In this document: positions 11,670 to 22,150 of the stretch, piece by piece
How positions within the stretch are numbered: position 1 is the first letter of the stretch
Layout: every line of letters starts with the position of its first letter
NCBI RefSeq assembly: GCF_001625215.2
Contig: NC_030384.2
Location: 26,152,527-26,216,526, forward strand
Direction of reading: 5' to 3'
Origin: Daucus carota subsp. sativus
Taxonomy: Eukaryota; Streptophyta; Magnoliopsida; Apiales; Apiaceae
Length of the DNA stretch: 64,000 bases
Position numbers and translations under genes: made by a program
Notes under the pieces: model-generated
The model's input: only the letters and a program-made list of their open reading frames with translations
Database searches by the model: none
What the model was told of the DNA's origin: nothing

Positions 11670-12039
11670 GAGCGTCTCCGGTGGGTTCTCAAGTCACTCT
11701 TTAAAATATAATATAATATGTGACTCCTAGTGAGTTAAGAAATTAGAAAAGATCATAGCTCCAATGTTACTCTTTATACTTGCTCCTTATTCATAATTTA
11801 TTCATATAAATGAGAGGGAAAAGTAAAAAGTGAGAAATATTATAGGTAAAGTTGGAGGGAAAATAATATTATAATCATAAATAAAAAGTTGAGAGCTATT
11901 AGTTTCTCTTTAAAAGAGACGAGAGATGATGAGCTCTTAAATTTTTAAAGAGCTTGTGGGAGCCCATTGGAGCTCTAATTCTGGCCTTCCTTTTTAAATT
12001 TTGAAGTTAAGAGGTTTAGAGAGCCCCTTAGAGATGCTC
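11670..12039. mobile_element. PIF/Harbinger-type MITE (370 bp)
   Basis: The termini GAGCGTCTCCGGTGGG and CCTTAGAGATGCTC are inverted and flanked by TTA on both sides. The left arm lacks it. Related elements with TTA or TAA flanks are at 62,214-62,567 and 63,100-63,374. It has no coding capacity. Confidence 0.75.
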
Positions 12040-13020
12040 TTAGAGACCTAACCTCGAAAAAAACATTGTATAATTTTTTTAGCCTCGGCTCAATACAGAT
12101 GTCAACCTATTTATTTTAGAATGTCCAATAAAGTACACCCGACATTATCCTCCCTCTCCCTCTCTGCATTCACTCAGTGTTTCCGTGTTTACTCAATACT
12201 CTGTCTTCTCACTTCCTTTCTAAATTTCAAGGTTTCATAGATTGATTGATTATCTTTTTATTTTTATCACTTTTTCTTCGTGAGTTTTTTGAATCTCAGA
12301 TAAATTTCTAGTCTTTAATCTTTTTGTATCTATAGTGATTTTGTATAATGAAATTGTTAATCGGGGGTTCCCCAAGAATTGGAGTTTGAAATTTGCTCTC
12401 TAACACATATGTTGTTTGTTTGATCCTGAATTGATCTTGGAAGTCCTTACTAATTAAAATGATAATATAGACTTCTTTGTTAATTCTGAATTATAGAATT
12501 GTGGTAGTTTAATATTGTACTCTCGCATTACTTTAAATTACCAGGAGTCATGACATTGCATACTTTTAAATTACCAGGAGAGTCATGAAATTTTAGTTAT
12601 TAGTTGTTGCGGCTAAATGTTCTTTTGCAGTAAGTGATTTTTTATATCATATTTGTCGTATTGTGAATTGGTTGAGGCTTCGTGTAAGAGAGGATATGCT
12701 TACACTGAAATGTTTAGAAAGCGGTGAGATATTTTCTTAGAGGAAAGGAAGAATCAAGAAACTTCTTTAACTCGAACATGAGATACACGGTGGAGTTGAC
12801 ATTATAGAAGAATATTTTGTTTTTTTTATGTGTCCATCAGTAGTGGAAGTGCTTAGGGACATAATTAAATATTTGAGTCACCGCAAAATTTAAGTCCTCG
12901 TTCTGCCACTGGTACTACTTGACTATGTAACTGAATGAATGAATGCTTTCTATATGTAAAACATCTGTCTTTGTTTTTCGGTGCTTGCACTAACTACATA
13001 GTTACTTGACTACTTGGTAT
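12040..13020. other. Right-arm sequence mirroring 7,850-8,820
   Basis: No gene seen. It matches the left arm in inverted orientation over most of its length, including a pyrimidine-rich CTCCCTCTCCCTCTCTGC near 12,150 that mirrors the purine-rich stretch at 8,694-8,712. Confidence 0.5.
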
Positions 13021-13370
13021 ACATGTCACATGAAGGAGCCAAAGGAGAAGTTGGATTCCCAATGTCTCTCTACAAGCTGTAGAGGAGGAAAATCATCGTG
13101 ACGTGGAGGAGGCCATAGAAATTAATCCTCAAGTATCTCAACTTGTTGTGGACCAGAGTGAAAGGCTGAGGAAAATTAAAGGAAATGAAAAGATTTATGT
13201 GGATAAGGCTTTTAATGACAATGGTGTAATGAAAGTGGAAGTGGTAACTGCACTGGAGAATAGGTGGCTAACAGATATATCACCGGTTTTTAGTAGGATT
13301 GTGCTAAACTTGGAAGATGAGTTATGTCCTAGTGTCTTTGTCAAGGATGTCTTGGAAGGGAGTTGTTGGA

Positions 13371-14169
13371 GCCGTGTTACGCGAAAAAGGACGTGAGTTT
13401 GGATGAATCGGGAACGAAGAGCCGTGAATCGGGTTCGCGGGTCGAATCAAGGATCCCGTAAAAAAATTTATTAGATATTTTAAAATAATATTTATACTTA
13501 TTAAGAATGGTACCTCAATATCAGTAAAATATTTATCATTACACAAAGATTTAACAATCAACCAAAACTGACATTCTCATTAAATTATGCTAGTTGATTT
13601 TATTTATTTTTATATAAATTAGTATAAAAATGATAATTTTTTATTTTTAAATATTATTCAATAATTAAAATTCAAAAAGAAAAATAACTTCTTTTTCATA
13701 AACTTTTATGGAGTAAAATTTAAACAGGTATGATGGGTTAGTAGATGACGAATAAAAGAAGACTAATAAAAAAGAAAAAGTAAATGAGTAGTACAGTCTG
13801 ATGAGTTAATCTCATCGGTATTACACATATCCACGTTCCCTCCCCGGATGCTCCCCACTTCATCTTCTCAACACATCTTCCTTCTTCAACTTTTGCTGCA
13901 AAATACATACATATATTCACACATATATAGGCCATTATTTAAAAAAGAACACTATTAAAAAAAAAAAAGAACAACACAGAACACTTTAGAATCAAATGTA
14001 GAATCTCATCAAAAACTTGAATTAAATTCAAATTTTAAGCTGATTAACGTTTTATTATGAATAAAAATAGTATCCACCATGTTTAACAATAAATATAGAT
14101 AGTGTTCTGTGTTATGTTATGATAGTGTTCTGTGTTGTTTTTTTTAAGGTGTTATGTGTGGAGTGCAAC

Positions 14170-14221
<52 letters not shown>

Positions 14222-14673
14222 ATAGGATCAAATAAAAACTTTTTAAGTTACAAACTTACAAACTTTTTTTTATTCTCCCATCGTGTTAATCCTTAGTTAT
14301 ATAAAGTATCTATATTGAAAATTCTTCAAAAAAAATCACAATTTTTAAAAATAACGCATAAATAAATCGCGTTTTCAACATATTTATAACTGGGGTTCAA
14401 CATCGGGTGTTGAACACTAATTATCATTGTGTTGAATATATCTAAAAAGATGTTTAAACTATACCTCTGGGGTTTGGGTAGGGTCTAGAAACATAAATAT
14501 TAGTTATATAACATGTTTCCCTTAGTTCTTACATTTAAAAATTGGTTTACGTACTTCTCCACCACTATTTTAATCGATGTTCAACAAAATATGTTAAAAA
14601 AATGTTGAACTCAAGTTATATATGTGTTGAACAAAAAAAGTTTGTAAGTTTGTAAGTTTGTACCAGAACCCTC

Positions 14674-14727
<54 letters not shown>

Positions 14728-14928
14728 CAGGTCATGTAATGTACCACTACCCATCTCCATCATTTTACTTTCTTTCTCGTTTTATAGTCGCCTGTAAATA
14801 ATTAGGATTCGCCGGAAATGACGAACTGGAACGCGACCTCGGGCGTTCCGGGTCGACTTCGACCCGCGTTCCGGAACGAGCGTACCAGTTTACGGATCCC
14901 TAGGTCGACCCGTGAACCGGGTTACACA
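13371..14928. mobile_element. Non-autonomous element with perfect 8-bp target duplication (hAT-like)
   Basis: TTGTTGGA occurs at 13,363-13,370 and again at 14,929-14,936. Removing the element and one repeat restores the copy b order (GGAGTTG.TGG.GG...AATTCGGTGC). The ends are GCCGTGTTACGCG and GAACCGGGTTACACA, a weak inverted pair. A GC-rich block with CGACCCG repeats lies near the right end. Eight-base duplications fit hAT elements. There is no transposase. A (TA)n-flanked element is nested inside at 14,172-14,725. Confidence 0.75.
14172..14725. mobile_element. (TA)n-flanked element 2, nested
   Basis: The core 14,219-14,676 starts GGGATAGGATCAAATAAAAAC and ends CCAGAACCCTCCCC, between (TA)n runs of about 48 bp each. 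The core contains 'gttcaacaaaatatgttaaaaaa', also found in elements 3 and 4, so the three belong to one family. Confidence 0.7.
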
Positions 14929-15419
14929 TTGTTGGAGGTAGGCCTAATTCGGTGCTAGGAAACAACAACTTTGTTATCAACCCTGTCAAAGGAGGTCAAG
15001 GTGATTCAGTGGTAGGGATTCCTCTGCCGGATGGGTACGCAATAAAGCTGATGGAAGACATGGAGTCAATGTAGAGGTAGAACAGATTCTAACGGAATGG
15101 GCTGTCTATGAAGAACTGAATAAATCAAAGTAATGAGCAAGGGGAGATGTTTTATTATGGTGTTTCTTCTGTTGTTAAGTTATTTCGTCATGCTTTAGTT
15201 TATGAACTTCTGTCAATTTGTTTAGAGGATTATCACTAGGTCAGGGATCCAAGTATTGGCATGTTGGCTTGTCTCAGTGTTGTTTCCGCTGCTGCACTTG
15301 TATCTTTTCTTCATATTAATGAATTTCCTGATATAGCATAAAAAATGTCTCTCTACATGCTGCGAATTACCCAAAAAAGTTCCCAGAGTGCTAATCTCGA
15401 GATGCGGAGAGGATATATC

Positions 15420-15845
15420 CAGTAGCGGAACTAGGATTAAAAATTAACCGGGGCTCAATTATTTAACATCAAGAATTCATATTTTTATCTCATAAAAGTA
15501 AGCGTACCTTTTTTTATGTGCTGGTGCTATCATCCTTACTTGAAGTACTAATAGACGATAACTGAATTCTCCGAGTTTGCATATGCTGATAACGTTGCAA
15601 GATTGATTCGTTATCCACAGTCGCAAATATTGCCTTCTCGATGTACACCATTATATTGTCATTCAGCCACTCATCCCCCATCCGATTACGCAAATCAGAC
15701 TTCACAATTTTCATTGCCGAGAATACTCTCTCAACAGTAGTTGTCGCAATAGGCAAAACAAGAGCTAACTCAATCAATCGATAAACAAGAGGATAAGCTG
15801 TATATCTCTCACTACTGGCAATTGCACATATATATTCTGTTTATA
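15420..15845 (-). mobile_element. 3' fragment of a hAT element with dimerisation domain
   Basis: On the minus strand 15,514-15,790 encodes IELALVLPIATTTVERVFSA, then MKIVKSDLRNRMGDEWLND, the C-terminal hAT dimerisation domain. The end at 15,420 is CAGTAGCGGAACTAGG, a hAT-type terminal repeat similar to CAGTGGCG of the element at 43,419. The 5' part of the transposase is missing, and the left arm has no such insertion. It is inactive. Confidence 0.7.
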
Positions 15846-16130
15846 AATAATATTTGGAGTGTTGATTTTATACTTAACCTTTTTTTTCTTTGGTGTAATA
15901 ATCTGGAACAAGAATCATCCTGCAAGTTTTTTTGAATCACATTTACCTGAGTGTAACGAAAAGGTTCTGCTGGTGAAGATGGTAGAGAGTATATCACTCA
16001 GTTCATTGTGAATAATCTGGCACTCGAGGGTGATGGTTGGACACGTTTTGCAGTTGAAAACAGATTGGATGGTGGCAATACTATAACAAATAAAAAACTC
16101 ATGCCCCTCAAGTTTAAGGTAATTACATAA
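15846..16130 (+). pseudogene. Copy c, B3-like exon
   Basis: The frame covers FESHLPECNEKVLLV, then with a one-base shift DGREYITQFIVNNLAL, EGDGWTRFAVENRLDGGN and LMPLKFKVIT, then a GTAATTACAT donor-like site shared with copies b and d. This is the clearest B3-type reading in the family because the GDGW..F motif is present. The hAT fragment just upstream separates it from the rest of copy c. Confidence 0.5.
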
Positions 16131-16389
16131 ATATCTAAGTTAGTACATGCATGCATTTATTATTTGCTTAAATTGTTTCATAAAATTCTACATTTGTGAA
16201 TCTACAATATAATTAACAAGTTAATTATCGAACTTGTGAAAGTTCAGTTCGATATCTTACATTTAACGTATTTTCTACTTTGTTTGTATGTTGGTAATAG
16301 TTGGTATCAATAATAAAGAAAGCTAATATTTCCTCCCTCAATTCAATTCACGATCATTTAAACTCGTATATATAGTCTTATACCGTCCT

Positions 16390-17600
16390 GAATAAGGTTG
16401 TCAATGAACCAAGTGGAGTGGAGTTTTTAGTTATCAACTTCGAGTTCGAGTTTTTGCTTAACAAGTAGAGCTTGGTCTTAAGTTTGTCGAACATTTTTAA
16501 TATTCGAACTCGATTTCGAGTTGTTTGGCGAAAAATTCGGGTCGATTCGAGTCAGAGTCAGCTTTGAGTTGAGTCGAGTATTTCGCGAAATTTTTTTTAT
16601 ATATAAAAATTCAATTTATATTTAAAATGTCTTTAAAGTATTTTTTAAAGATCCAACCGTATAGAGATTGAGATATACTTATTTTAATTTGTTACAAAAA
16701 ATATTAAAAACTAAAAAATATATTTGATGTGAAAATTTAACATCAATTAGTGAAACTACTACTAAAAATAGTTTGGTCCCAAATTGATGTTTTATTTTTT
16801 AAACAAAAGAATATTTTTTTGATGATCCAACCGTACGCATATTAGAATCTACTTTTTTTAATAATGTTATAAAATATCAAAAAGTAAAAAGAAAATATTT
16901 GTTGTGAAATTTTAGTTGTCAACTAGTAAAACTAATACTACTTCAAATAAGTCTAGTTCCGAATTGATATATTATTTTTATTTAAAATATTTCTTGATGA
17001 TCCAACCATACATATGCTAGTATCTACTTGTACTAATGATGGTACAAAAATATCAAAAAAATAAAAAATAAATATATTTTTTGAAATCTTAATAGTCAAC
17101 ACGTAAAACTAATATCAATTCAAACAAGTCTGATCCCTAATTGATATTTTATATTTTTTCAAAAAATTTCTTGATGATGGTAGAATCTATTTTTTAATGA
17201 TGTTACAAAGATACAAAAAAAATTAATATATATTTGATGTGATATTTTAACAATCAACTAGGAGAGTTAGTACTAATTCAAATAAGTCTTGCTGGAGATT
17301 GATATTTAATTTTATTTTTAAGGATTTAAGCATAAGGGGATTAGGATCTACTTATTTTAATGATGCTATTATAATATCAAAAATGAGATAAAAATATTAC
17401 ATTTCATTACCCCTATTTTTTACACATTAAAAACTAAAAGTCATACACATTCCGTTTTAAAGAGTCGAGTCGAGTTGGAGTTTAACGAGTCGAGTCTATT
17501 ACATGTCATACTCGAGGCGAAAACTAATGATACTCCTCGACTCGAGTTTCTTAACAAACAAATTTGTTGATTGAACTCGAGCTCGATAACGACTTTTTGA
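16390..17600. other. Right-arm spacer rich in TCGA/TCGAG repeats
   Basis: No gene seen. The stretch mirrors 5,150-5,990 and contains many short phrases built on GAGTTCGAGT and CGAGTCGAG, plus repeats of about 130-150 bp ending 'gatgatccaaccgta' near 16,660, 16,820 and 17,000. It is probably a decayed transposon. Confidence 0.5.
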
Positions 17601-17604
17601 AGTT

Positions 17605-18102
17605 CAAACTTACGAACTTTTTTTTTTGATTTTTTTTAATTCTCCCAACGTGTTAATCCTTTGTTATAGAAAGTATCCATGTTGAAAATAATTGGGGAAA
17701 AATCAAAATTTTTAAAAGTAACGCATAAATAAATCGTGCATAAATTTAATACATTTATAAATGGGTTCAATATCGGGTGTAGAACACTCATTCCATAACT
17801 CTCCAACACAATATTGGTTATATAACACGTTAAACTTAGTTCTTACATTGAAAAATTAGTTTATATACATCTCAAACACAGTTTTAATCGATGTTCAACA
17901 AAATATGTTAAAAAATGTTGAACTCAAATTATATATGTGTTGAACGCATAGTTTATTTATGTGTTTTTTAATGAAATAGTGATGTATTTTCAACATGGAT
18001 ACCTTAATACATATAACTAAAAAATAACACATACGAAAAATTAAAAAAAGTTTGTAACTTTGTAAGTCTGTACCAGAACCCTCCCATATATATATATATA
18101 TA
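17605..18102. mobile_element. (TA)n-flanked element 3
   Basis: It shares with element 2 the internal 'cttacgaacttttttt', 'cacgttaaacttagttcttac' and the 3' end GTACCAGAACCCTCCC followed by a short (TA)n at 18,086. The 5' (TA)n run is lost. An almost identical partial copy follows about 758 bp downstream. Confidence 0.6.
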
Positions 18103-18226
18103 AAATATTGTTAGAATTCATACTCCTGATAATATACTAACTTGCTAGGAGTTTAATATTTTATATTATACTTAGAAGTCAACTTGGAAACTATGACAGA
18201 TGCTCGTAATAAGAATAGAACCATTT

Positions 18227-18895
18227 CCGCATATAACATCTTGAAATTCACTGTTTTCATCTCATTAAATTCTATACATTCTTTTTCCTCGGTACTCGAC
18301 ACATTGTAATTTTCTTATAAAGTATAGTTCTGTAACTTATTTTTAAGATTTTTTTTGAATAAAAATTTAGATATTATTTTTTTATTAAATAAGTTGTTTA
18401 TGCAAACGGCCTATAACATCTTGAAATTCACTGTTTTCATCTCATTAAATTCTATACATTGAAATTTTTTTAAAAGTAACGCATAAATAAATCGTGTATG
18501 AATTTAATACATTTATAAATGGGTTCAATATCGGGTGTAGAACACTCATTATCATTGTGTTGAATATATTTATACAGACGCTTAAGCCATAACTCTCCAA
18601 CACAATATTGGTTAGATAACACGTTAAACTTAGTTCTTACATTGAAAAATTAGTTTATATACATCTAAAACACAGTTTTAATCGATGTTCAACAAAATAT
18701 GTTAAAAAATGTTGAACTCAAATTATATATGTGTAGAACGCATAGTTTATTTATGTGTTTTTTAATGAAATAGTGATGTATTTTCAACATGGATACCTTA
18801 TACATATAACTAAAAAATAACACATACGAAAAATTAAAAAAAGTTTGTAACTTTGTAAGTCTGTACCAGAACCCTCCCACCATATATATATATAT
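18227..18895. repeat. Partial duplication carrying (TA)n-flanked element 4
   Basis: 'cataacatcttgaaattcactgttttcatctcattaaattctatacatt' type sequence occurs at 18,231-18,280 and again at 18,411-18,460. From 18,465 to 18,881 the sequence repeats 17,707-18,085 with very few changes and ends in the same CCAGAACCCTCCC and (TA)n. A recent local duplication or two insertions of near-identical elements would explain it. Confidence 0.6.
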
Positions 18896-18902
18896 ACTAT
18901 TT

Positions 18903-19470
18903 AATTCCACCAAATAATAAAATATCAATCTTATAGAACATCTTGATTATGGCTAACATATACGAGGACCAAGATTGGTAAATTTAGTATAATATCAAAT
19001 AAGGGGGAAACAAATAACTCTAACATAAGTCAATTTAACTAAGTCGACTTAAATCAGGGATCAAATACTTGATCAACTAAACATGTTTAGCAAAAGACTT
19101 TTATGGGTTGAGACCAAGCAAGGGTCAGTATTCCTTTATGAGGCTTAATACAATTTTACTTTCTCACACGAGTTTATCCAAAAAATACCAGTAAGTTATT
19201 CACCTTATTTTCATCTGTAGTTTGAATATTAAAGCTCAAATTTCAATACACTCTCTCCAAAGGGTTGAATGTGGTACGATTGTTAACAAGATGATTATCA
19301 TCTTATTCTCATAATGCTAATCGAAAATAATGGCCGTCGAAAATCTGAGACGGAGTTAGTTTCTCTTCTTGGAGTGACTATGTAACTGAATGAAAGAATT
19401 TTTTTATGTAAAATATTTTTGTTTGTTTTTCTGTGCCTCCACTTACCCCATGGGTACTTGGTATACATGT
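18903..19470. other. No gene seen
   Basis: AT-rich sequence with no convincing ORF or RNA gene. Sequence shared with the left arm resumes close to 19,380 (ATGTAACTGAATGAA). Confidence 0.5.
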
Positions 19471-19479
19471 CCCAATATC

Positions 19480-20528
19480 TCTCTACGAGCTGAAGAGGAG
19501 GAAAATCATCAGGCTATGATCATCTATGAAGAAAAGCAAAGGAGAGAGTTTCTCTTTCTCTAGAACAACATCGTGAAATGGACGAGGCCACATATGTTAT
19601 TCCTCAAGTATCTGAACTTGCTATGGACCTAATTGAAGAGGTGAAAAAAATTAAAGGAAAAGAAAAGATTTATGCGGATAAGGCTTTTGATGATAATGGT
19701 GTATTCAAAGTGGAAGTGGTAACTACACTGGAGCATGGGTGGCTAACTGATATATCTCCGATTTAGTTGGGTTGTACTAAACATGGAATAGTAATATGGC
19801 TGAGTGTCTTTGTTAAGGATGTCTTGGAGGTTGTTTTTCGAGGCAGTCTTAATTATTCCCTATCGGAACAGAAGAAAGAATCAGTGGCAAGGAATGGAAA
19901 GAGTAAGTTAGTTATCAACAAGTCCAAGGAGATGAGGGTGATTCAGTGGTCGGGATTCCTCTGCCTGATGAGAAGGAAATAATGCAGATAGAAGACATGT
20001 GGAGTTAATGGAGGTACAACATATTCGAAGGGATTGGGCTGTCTATGAAGAACTTATGAATTCAAAGTAATGTGTAATGAAAGTTTTTTATCTTGGTGTT
20101 TCTACTATTAATTAGGTTATTCCATCATGCTTTTATTCAAGAATTTTTGTCAATTTGTAAGAATTATCAGTAGGGTAGTGATCAGTGTTGTTTGTGTGGC
20201 TTCATTTGTATCTTATTTTCGTATTAATGAATTTCCTCATTTAGCAAAAAGAAAATGTCTCACTACTTGCTGCAAACATTTTCCATAAATTTTCAATTTG
20301 ATGGTGATGGTTGGAAATGAATTGTTGTTGAAAATAAATCAGATGGTATCCAGACTATAATGACTGAAAAACTCATGTCACTCAAGTTTATGGTAATTAC
20401 ATAAACATCTAAGTTAGTGCATGCATCTATTATTTGCTTAAATTGTATACATTAAATTAGACATTTTTGAATCTACATTCAACTTTTCTTCTTTATTAAT
20501 TTGTAGGTGTCAATAATAAAGAGAACTA
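19480..20528 (+). pseudogene. Copy d of the B3-like gene (pseudogene, cut at 20,528)
   Basis: It reads ISLRAEEEENHQ, then after a frame break REMDEATYVIPQVSELAMDL, KGKEKIYADKAFDDNGV, HGWLTDISP and KDVLEV, followed by frames for the acidic tail and a shortened B3 remnant (GDGWK, TEKLMSLKF). Several stops and frame changes make it non-coding. The 3' intron continues to GTCAATAATAAAGAGAACTA at 20,528, where it stops abruptly. Its continuation (AACCCTCCTCCCTCAATTC) is found 25.9 kb away at 46,396. Confidence 0.65.
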
Positions 20529-20623
20529 TCACCTATTTTGGGAATGTGAGGTCGCTTCCTGGGCATGGGCTTTTGTTCTAAAATGGTGGAATATCACCCC
20601 AAGAGAATTTCAACAGGAATCAA
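20529..20623 (+). mobile_element. LINE A, 5' piece (zf-RVT fragment)
   Basis: The frame reads HLFWECEVASWAWAFVLKWW followed by NITPREFQQES. This is the HxxxxC region of the zinc-binding RT domain that follows reverse transcriptase in plant LINEs. The element is 5'-truncated at the junction with copy d. The same frame resumes at 40,965, so the Helitron split it. Confidence 0.75.
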
Positions 20624-21689
20624 TCTTCAATCTACATTATAATTCCTGATGCCTCTTTCCAATAGTACTAACAAGTGCCTAAATAACTACCCCCTCCACT
20701 CTGCTTATTTACAAACCTGCCATTGGTTCCATGCATCACAAAAAAACGACACGTCGCTGCTTACTATGTAATGTTAAAACACAAATGGCACGTGAGGGAG
20801 TTAATGACCACAGTACGGATATTACATACAAAATCATTACATCACAAAAAACAAAGCTTTTTCTAATTTTCAAAACACGGCAATTTGCGCGAGGCTTCTC
20901 CGCGAAGCTAAACTTCCCCCCCAAATTGTACTTGCGCTCTCACATATGTAAGTCTTCAATATAGCACCTGCAAATTCAAATTTCAAATTAATTATTTCAA
21001 ATTTGCACTAATTCGGACAGCGTAATCAATCTATGCTTTTTGTGTCTAACAGTGCTGATAATTTTAAGAATAAAACTCTCACTCCCAATCTGTCTTTCCG
21101 CTTGCAATGGCCGAGGTTAGATTGTATTACTGATAATTGCTGAACATTTTATCATTTAACGCCTTCTTTCCATGTTTAATTTGCTTGCTTTTTGTTCTTT
21201 TCAGGGAGATGATTCCGATCGATCATGGCGGTTGTTCACCTCCGAAGATATGATTCAAGGTTCTGTGCTGAACTTGATTTTTTTAAGCCAGTTAATAATA
21301 TGTGTTTCCAGTTTCATGTTAACTTTCTATGGTTAATATGTTTACACTTTATCTACCGTTGCTTTTCACATAATAAAGCTTGCTGTAATTTTGGAGGACA
21401 TGTTAGCTCAAGTTTAAGTTTAATTTTAAATTTGAAATATAAACTGTTTGGTTGTCTTTTTTTCTTATTACATGCCTTGATGATGTTTAGGATACAAACC
21501 TAAGGCTGTTAGAAAAAGGAAGACATATGCTAATAAAGAAAATGTTGTTGGCAATTCAAAGAATAGATTCACTTATCCTCTGTCTCCGTTTAGTTCACTA
21601 TCAGCTGGTATGATTTCAACTTTTTCCTCTGTTAGTATTTAAATAGTTTATGCATGTTAGTCGATTGTTACCAGTAATTTGTTTGGCAA

Positions 21690-22150
21690 GTAGGTGGGAT
21701 AGCTACATTAACCATGCAGCCTAACCTGGACAATTTTTCACCCTCTTTGTCCACAGGTTGGCCAACAAGTTTCTAAATTATCATTACGACATTTAATGTT
21801 TCATTAAATCACTGCCTTAATTATTGTTGTTATTTGTTTTGCTGCAAAATAAGTTCGTAGGAAGATGAGTAATGTTACGAGATCTCCATTGTCTACAATT
21901 ACAAATGTCAGCCAAGTAGAGGGGACACCTACATCAACCATGCAGCCTAAACTGGACAATTTGTCACCCTCTTCATCCACAGGTTGGCCACCAATTTTCT
22001 CAATTATCATTAGGACATTGTATGTTATATTAAACCTCTGCCTTAAATATTGTTAATATGTTTTTTGCCGCACACAAGTGCGTAGGAAGATGAGTAATGT
22101 TACACGATCTCCATTGTCTACAATAACAAATGTTTTTGAGGATTCAAGTT
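21690..22150 (+). repeat. Duplicated exon-intron unit in the Rep N-terminus
   Basis: Exon 4 plus the following intron start (ACCATGCAGCCTAA..CTGGACAATTT) is repeated in the second half of exon 5, and the first half of exon 5 (GTAGGAAGATGAGTAATGTTAC) is repeated at the start of exon 6. All copies keep phase 1 splice joins, so duplication added coding repeats (MQPNLDNFSPS and MSNVTRSPLSTITNV) without breaking the frame. Confidence 0.75.

Larger units (their letters stand above)
13060..15130 (+). pseudogene. Copy c, conserved-domain exon, interrupted at 13,371-14,928
   Basis: The first half (13,060-13,370) reads IPNVSLQAVEEENHRD, then EINPQVSQLVVDQSERLRKI, KGNEKIYVDKAFNDNG, LENRWLTDISPVFSRIV and FVKDVLEG. 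The second half (14,937-15,130) resumes with VINPVKGGQGDSVVG, a matching acidic segment and ILTEWAVYEELNKSK. A 1,558-bp element sits exactly between them. The second half also has a stop near 15,074, where copy b reads through. The copy cannot encode the domain in one frame now. Confidence 0.65.

Noticed and set aside
20529..20600. TC directly after A at 20,528 as the Helitron 5' end
   Set aside because: The following 95 bp translate as a LINE zf-RVT segment whose frame continues after the Helitron 3' end at 40,965, so this is LINE sequence outside the Helitron.
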